Shown here one piece after another: positions 20,780 through 24,936 of a stretch of 24,936 nucleotides of DNA. The stretch's first letter is position 1. The number at the start of each line of letters is the position of its first letter. The stretch spans positions 1 through 24,936 of the forward strand of contig JAYMTA010000718.1 of the NCBI GenBank assembly GCA_036897625.1. Direction: 5' to 3'. The notes under the pieces are model-generated. The model had not been told where the DNA came from, searched no databases, and saw only the letters and a list, made by a program, of their open reading frames with translations. Source of the stretch: Pelargonium cotyledonis. Taxonomy: Eukaryota > Streptophyta > Magnoliopsida > Geraniales > Geraniaceae. The position numbers and the translations under genes were made by a program.

Positions 20780-23520
20780 CCTATACTTATAATGTAGACG
20801 TTGATTTCACATAAACGATTTCTCTCGTCGCAAATTGGGTTTCTGTTTGTTGCTCATTGTCATCGAACGCTAGAAATGACTTCTTACCGGAATAAACTCC
20901 GTTTGTTTGAGGATTGGCGGGTCATAATTACCCCGTACCCGTTACATTCCTTGATTGAGAATTTTTTCTTTTCCCCAATTCCACCTAATGTACCAAAAAA
21001 TTATGTCCCGTCCTTTGTTCAGGTTAGGGATATTGGGATACAGTCAAGTTCGATTTGAATTGTCAACCCTAATTCTCTTATATAACGCTCCGTCTCACCG
21101 AAACTTTCACAGAAGCACTTGGTGGTGACAAATTTCACATGACACTTGAATCAAAATTGTCACTATCAATATAAGCTTTACCAAACAATAAAAATCAGGA
21201 TCTTTCAGAAAGATATGTGCACCAATAATAAAGTATACGATGCCTTGTCAAATCTGCTTTTCATTTTCCTTTTTAAAATTGTTGGAAATTTGATATTCCC
21301 CATTACCATAGATACGTATAGAAACATTTTCTTTCAAGAAAAAAAATCGTATGTAAGTATTCCATTTTTCCTTTAAAGAAACGATCATAAAAGTATACTG
21401 TTTTTTTTTTTTCTTTCCTAAACGTGTGTCACATTTAAATTAGAATTTTTAAGATTGTCTCTCTCATCTTTCTAGCTTTTTGTACGTTCAACTTTACAGA
21501 CTGTAAAAAATATGAACAAAAATTGGTTATGAATCAAATTAACTAATTGAAATATATCGAGTTCAACGAGTATTTGATTTAGTTATTTTTGTCAAATGAA
21601 TTTAAGTGGCATTTATTATTTAAGTGTGTAATTTAGTTGGTTTGAATGTTTGATTCACCTCTAGTCAAATTCGTTTCAAGTTATGATATTATTCTTTTCT
21701 TGTACGTTCTTTTTTATTTTGTGATAAAATCGAATCATTTGATAATTAAGTCAATTCAAGATCGAAATGCATGAACTAAAGTTGTTGGAAACCTAAAATC
21801 ACAATAGTATAATGAATTAACTAAAATCAAATTTCTCTAAACTTAAGGATTACGCCATCTCTTTATCGCAAAGTTTTTAACCGAATGAATGTTTTGTGTC
21901 GGTACTAATAATGTTATCCGTCATCCTTTTCAAAGCCAAAACAAGGATTAATCTCAAAACCTTGCTCGTCTCTCATATCTATCAAATTGTTTTGCCTCGT
22001 ACTTGAACGCTTTTTTTGGGTAGGAACTTTGCTTCAACTTCAAGTCACTTTTATGATCCTAGGGATTATATATATTCAAGCTCATTTTCCAAGATCACGT
22101 ATACTAAGGTAGTAGTTTTCATATCTTGATAACTCGTGTCTCAAATTTATAAACAACTCTAGTATGCAAGCACGATGTTTTGTATATGTAGGGAATGAAA
22201 TTAAAAAAAAGAGAGAGATTGGGAGGGAAAATAAATTCAACTTTTTTTTATGAAATCTTGAAAATATTATGAGAAACGTCATTGACGAAGAAAATTATTT
22301 GGCTAGACAAAATTGAAATATCATTTGTTGATGAGGTCGGGAATATTTTCAGGAAAATGTCCCGATTAATTGAACTCATGTTGCATTATGTGACTGTTGA
22401 CTAGATTATCTCAACCTACCCACCACCACATAATACAAACAATTAAAATAACAGCGACTAAGATTAATTATTTAATCACATATATAAAAACTAATCCAAA
22501 ATCTAACTAGGCTCCTATAGAAATAAATATTTATATATTTGATGAAAAGGAATAAGTGGTTGTTATCATGAACACAAACTTATTTTTAATTGTTTCATGA
22601 GCAATTAGTTTAATTAATTACTTAGTTTACATCCTCCATTAGTGAATAATGGAATTGTCAACAAAAATCTAGAAACAGAATAATTATAAATTATTATTTT
22701 TTTGAAACCATTATAAATTATTATTAAGGAGTGAGTCGGGCAAGATGCAAAATTAACTATTTAATTATGCCAGGATTTGCTTATAAATAATGCTATATGA
22801 AATGAGAATTCAGTGATACATAGACAAATACGGATTTAAATAATGTGAGCACAATTGTTTAACAAGACATGATTTGTTAATAATTTTGTTTAATCACAGT
22901 GCGTCAAGCATATAATTAATGTCTTATATATACATCATGCTTTTGCATTGTTATTGAATGAAGATGATATTATATATGTCTTATTGTTATTTGTCATAAT
23001 TTTAAACTACCAAAATAAAAATATATAAAATCTGTTACATATATACATTTTGTTATATATAAAAAAAGAGAGGATTTTTTCATGTATTTGAAATTATTAA
23101 TGAAAATGTTTAGGGTTGGAAGAAATTTCAATATTCAAATGAATTCATTACAAATGTTAATATTTTGTACATATTTTATTAAATATCATTCAAAATATTT
23201 TTTTTCGTGATATTTTATTTATTATAATACATTTTTGCAACTTGTTAATGTATAACTCATTTACATTTGTACACTAAAAATCGTGTGTATATATATATAT
23301 TTATTCTCTTAAATCAATAAATGTAAATAAAAATATCTAATTGTTGAAACATATCCATTTTATACCTTAAGCATTTCCATTAGTTATATCAAATACACGA
23401 TAAAATACATGTATACAAAAATATGTGTGAATCATTCTCCCAAAAAAAAAAAGTAACACAAAACTTAAAATATGTCTCAACTACTTGTGTTCGGTGTTAC
23501 GAGAATAATTAAGCCGCTTG
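20780..23520. other. Intergenic AT-rich DNA without recognised genes
   Basis: Open frames here (20801-21058, 21146-21376, and 22082-22282 on the minus strand) are short, of biased AT-driven composition and match no family I know. The segment 21046-21072 shares tttgaattgtcaaccctaa wording with 10355-10380, hinting at a dispersed repeat. A ttataaattatta word is repeated at about 22680-22725. Nothing else stands out. Confidence 0.4.
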
Positions 23521-23524
23521 GATA

Positions 23525-23935
23525 AATATAAAAGAAATGAGCTACATAATGTTGCAATTGTGTAAACCCACTAATAAGATAAACTTTTTAGTAGTAGAAG
23601 CTCAATTCGTTACATATAACCAATTATTGAAATTTCAAATGATATCAAAATAGATTTGCTTCATGGTCTTGGCTCGAAAGTGACACGTTTATGTTGTCCC
23701 CCCATGTAGCATTCGGTTTGCTTATGGATCAACATGCAAGTAACAACCCACATGTGAAAGAAAAAGAAATGAGCAACATATACTAGTGCAAGTGAAATCA
23801 TACTATCAAAGTTGACATTCTAGTAGTGAAAACCAAATCCATTACAAGTATGTAATTCATTATTGAAATTTCGCAAATAAGCTAAAGTTAATATTTTAGT
23901 ATAGTGGAAACTCATACTAATATATGTAGCACACT
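23525..23935. repeat. Diverged repeats: about 235-bp duplication with a third partial copy
   Basis: The block from about 23533 (aaagaaatgagctacata ... ttttagtagtagaagctcaa ... cattacatata-type ... attattgaaatttc) recurs from about 23763 (aaagaaatgagcaacata ... ctagtagtgaaaaccaaa ... attattgaaatttc). A third copy of only the middle phrase is at 23886-23925 (agttaatattttagtatagtggaaactcat). The copies are clearly related but much diverged, which suggests untranslated parts of a dead retroelement. Confidence 0.5.
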
Positions 23936-23939
23936 TATT

Positions 23940-24045
23940 TGCTGATCGTGTTTTTATTTTATAAGCAAACGTACCAACCGATGTTTGAACCTGAGACCTC
24001 TGAATGAGCAAACACTTTATGTCAATTGCTCTGATGATAGTTGAT
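23940..24045 (-). mobile_element. Possible second tRNA-related SINE fragment, minus strand
   Basis: On the - strand, cagagcaattgac (24033-24021) resembles an A-box region and ggttcaaaca (23991-23982) a pol III B box, about 35-40 bases apart. The agcaattg word is shared with the SINE in the ligase intron. No target-site duplication or tail could be found, so this may be a relic or chance. Confidence 0.3.
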
Positions 24046-24570
24046 TATTTTCCGATCATGTAATTTATGGCATGCTTGCAGATGTACACATGCATGCAGA
24101 TGCCCATGCGTGGAAGAAAATATCAACATGTAAAGGGAGTGCTAATTCGGAAGATCATTAATTGCGCATGTGTCGAGCCTACTGATAAGAAAAATAACGC
24201 AAACCTCGTGCAAGAAGAAGAGTCTTTGAAGTGGGATGAAATAAGTCTTACATTAGATAAATAATGAATAAATTTAAAATATCACATTAGATATTCAAAG
24301 AGAGTTGTTAAGTTTCTCTTAAAAACCTTACAAGACCCACAAAAGTTGTAAGTTGGAATTTCCAAATTGGATCTTTCGTGAAGAAAAAGAAGAAGAAGTG
24401 GTTAGAGATGTCTAATCCAAAACCTAAAATACAATGCATGTTAATGTTTTCTAAATCAAAATGTGAAACACTTGTTAAAGAAACGTTACTTAATTAGTAA
24501 ATTAGGAGATAAACATGGTTAATGATGAAGATGCACCATTAAAATGGAATTAGCATAAGTAGGTAGTGGC
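24046..24570. other. Intergenic, one unassigned 65-codon frame
   Basis: The + frame at 24067-24264 gives a 65-aa peptide with no recognised motif; its composition is not clearly low-complexity, but there is no supporting context. The flank has catgcatgc (RY-like) words near 24091-24098 and a GAAGAA-rich run near 24380-24398. I do not call a gene. Confidence 0.3.
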
Positions 24571-24579
24571 ATGTGGCAT

Positions 24580-24599
24580 GTGCATATATATATATGCAC
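24580..24599. repeat. Perfect 20-bp palindrome with alternating AT core
   Basis: The sequence GTGCAT, then (AT)n, then ATGCAC is identical to its own reverse complement over 20 bases. It could extrude as a cruciform; the nearby tgtatatataca and catgcatg continue the palindromic character to about 24620. Confidence 0.85.
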
Positions 24600-24657
24600 C
24601 ATGTATATATACATGCATGTGCAAGAGCTTAACAAAAATTGGCAAACAAATAATAAA

Positions 24658-24678
24658 GACGAAGACGAAGACGAAGAC
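24658..24678. repeat. (GAAGAC)n microsatellite
   Basis: Three and a half perfect GAAGAC units in non-coding DNA. Confidence 0.85.
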
Positions 24679-24759
24679 CGTGCCTTAATCCACAAATGAA
24701 CCCACAACGGCTGACCAAAATGGAAATATGCTTCAAATTTAGGATTAAGGATTAATTAT

Positions 24760-24936
24760 TCTAAGGGTACCTGTACTATCAATAATGGATCGAATTAGTA
24801 CTCTTACTTTGAAATGAACTGGATTAGTACCTCCACTATTTGAAAGTGAACCCCGATCGTACCTTCCGTCATGTTCCGTCTGTTTTACCGTTAAGTCACT
24901 TTTTATTTTACGATCTAAACTTTAAAAATTCATATC
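24760..24936. repeat. Dispersed repeat cut by the right edge of the window
   Basis: The end of the window holds repeated phrases (gggtacctgtactatca, ggatcgaattagtactctta, ctggattagtacctccactatttg) followed by accgttaagtcactttttattttacg. This phrase pattern is typical of plant non-autonomous elements with internal subrepeats, and it is similar in style to the MITE-like element at 12300-12589. Its other end lies outside the window. Confidence 0.45.

Noticed and set aside
20801-21058. 85-codon + frame in the right-hand intergenic region
   Set aside because: No recognised domain, no promoter or splice context, and AT-driven composition.
24067-24264. 65-codon + frame as a small-peptide gene
   Set aside because: It starts in repeated catgc words and lacks any motif, signal peptide or context.
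1-24936. CRISPR array, toxin-antitoxin, phage or other microbial defence system
   Set aside because: No regular spaced repeats or such proteins; the gene structure is plainly plant nuclear.

Overview
This window comes from a flowering plant nuclear genome, most likely a eudicot. Genes are split by AT-rich introns with GT..AG borders, intergenic DNA is rich in A/T, and every gene recognised has a close plant counterpart. The species cannot be fixed from the sequence. Most of the content is ordinary single-copy plant genes plus transposon debris. I see no bacterial-type system, CRISPR array, operon or viral genome.

Four intron-containing genes lie head to tail on the + strand. (1) 809-4209 encodes a peroxisomal acetate/short-chain acyl-CoA ligase of the AAE7/ACN1 type (3 exons, 569 aa, C-terminal SKL). 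(2) 5181-9619 encodes a secreted GH3 beta-xylosidase/alpha-arabinofuranosidase of the BXL1/BXL2 type (6 exons, 779 aa). (3) 10976-13365 encodes a small endosulfine/ARPP19-type phosphoprotein (6 exons, 97 aa) with the FDSADW phosphosite. (4) 15513-20064 encodes prefoldin subunit 3 (6 exons, 193 aa). I joined the exons by hand from frame continuity, splice consensus and remembered family sequences. All four reading frames close exactly and give family-typical lengths.

Between genes 3 and 4 lies a patch of broken material. It holds an isolated first exon of a plastid lipoamide dehydrogenase gene on the - strand (14299-14511) and a decayed RNase H-like (RVT_3-type) retroelement fragment on the + strand (14963-15283).

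Mobile-element traces sit in introns and in the right-hand intergenic region. They include a tRNA-derived SINE with a 15-bp target-site duplication (TSD) in intron 1 of the ligase gene, a MITE-like element with 21-bp inverted ends in endosulfine intron 2, a 131-bp insertion between 15-bp direct repeats in prefoldin intron 3, and a Stowaway-like MITE in prefoldin intron 5. About 4.4 kb at the right end (20.5-24.9 kb) has no gene I can support. It holds repeats, a possible second tRNA-related SINE and a dispersed repeat cut by the window edge.

The four genes act in separate processes (peroxisomal acetate activation, cell-wall hemicellulose trimming, phosphatase regulation, chaperone delivery of tubulin/actin). 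Nothing in the sequence suggests they work as one pathway.
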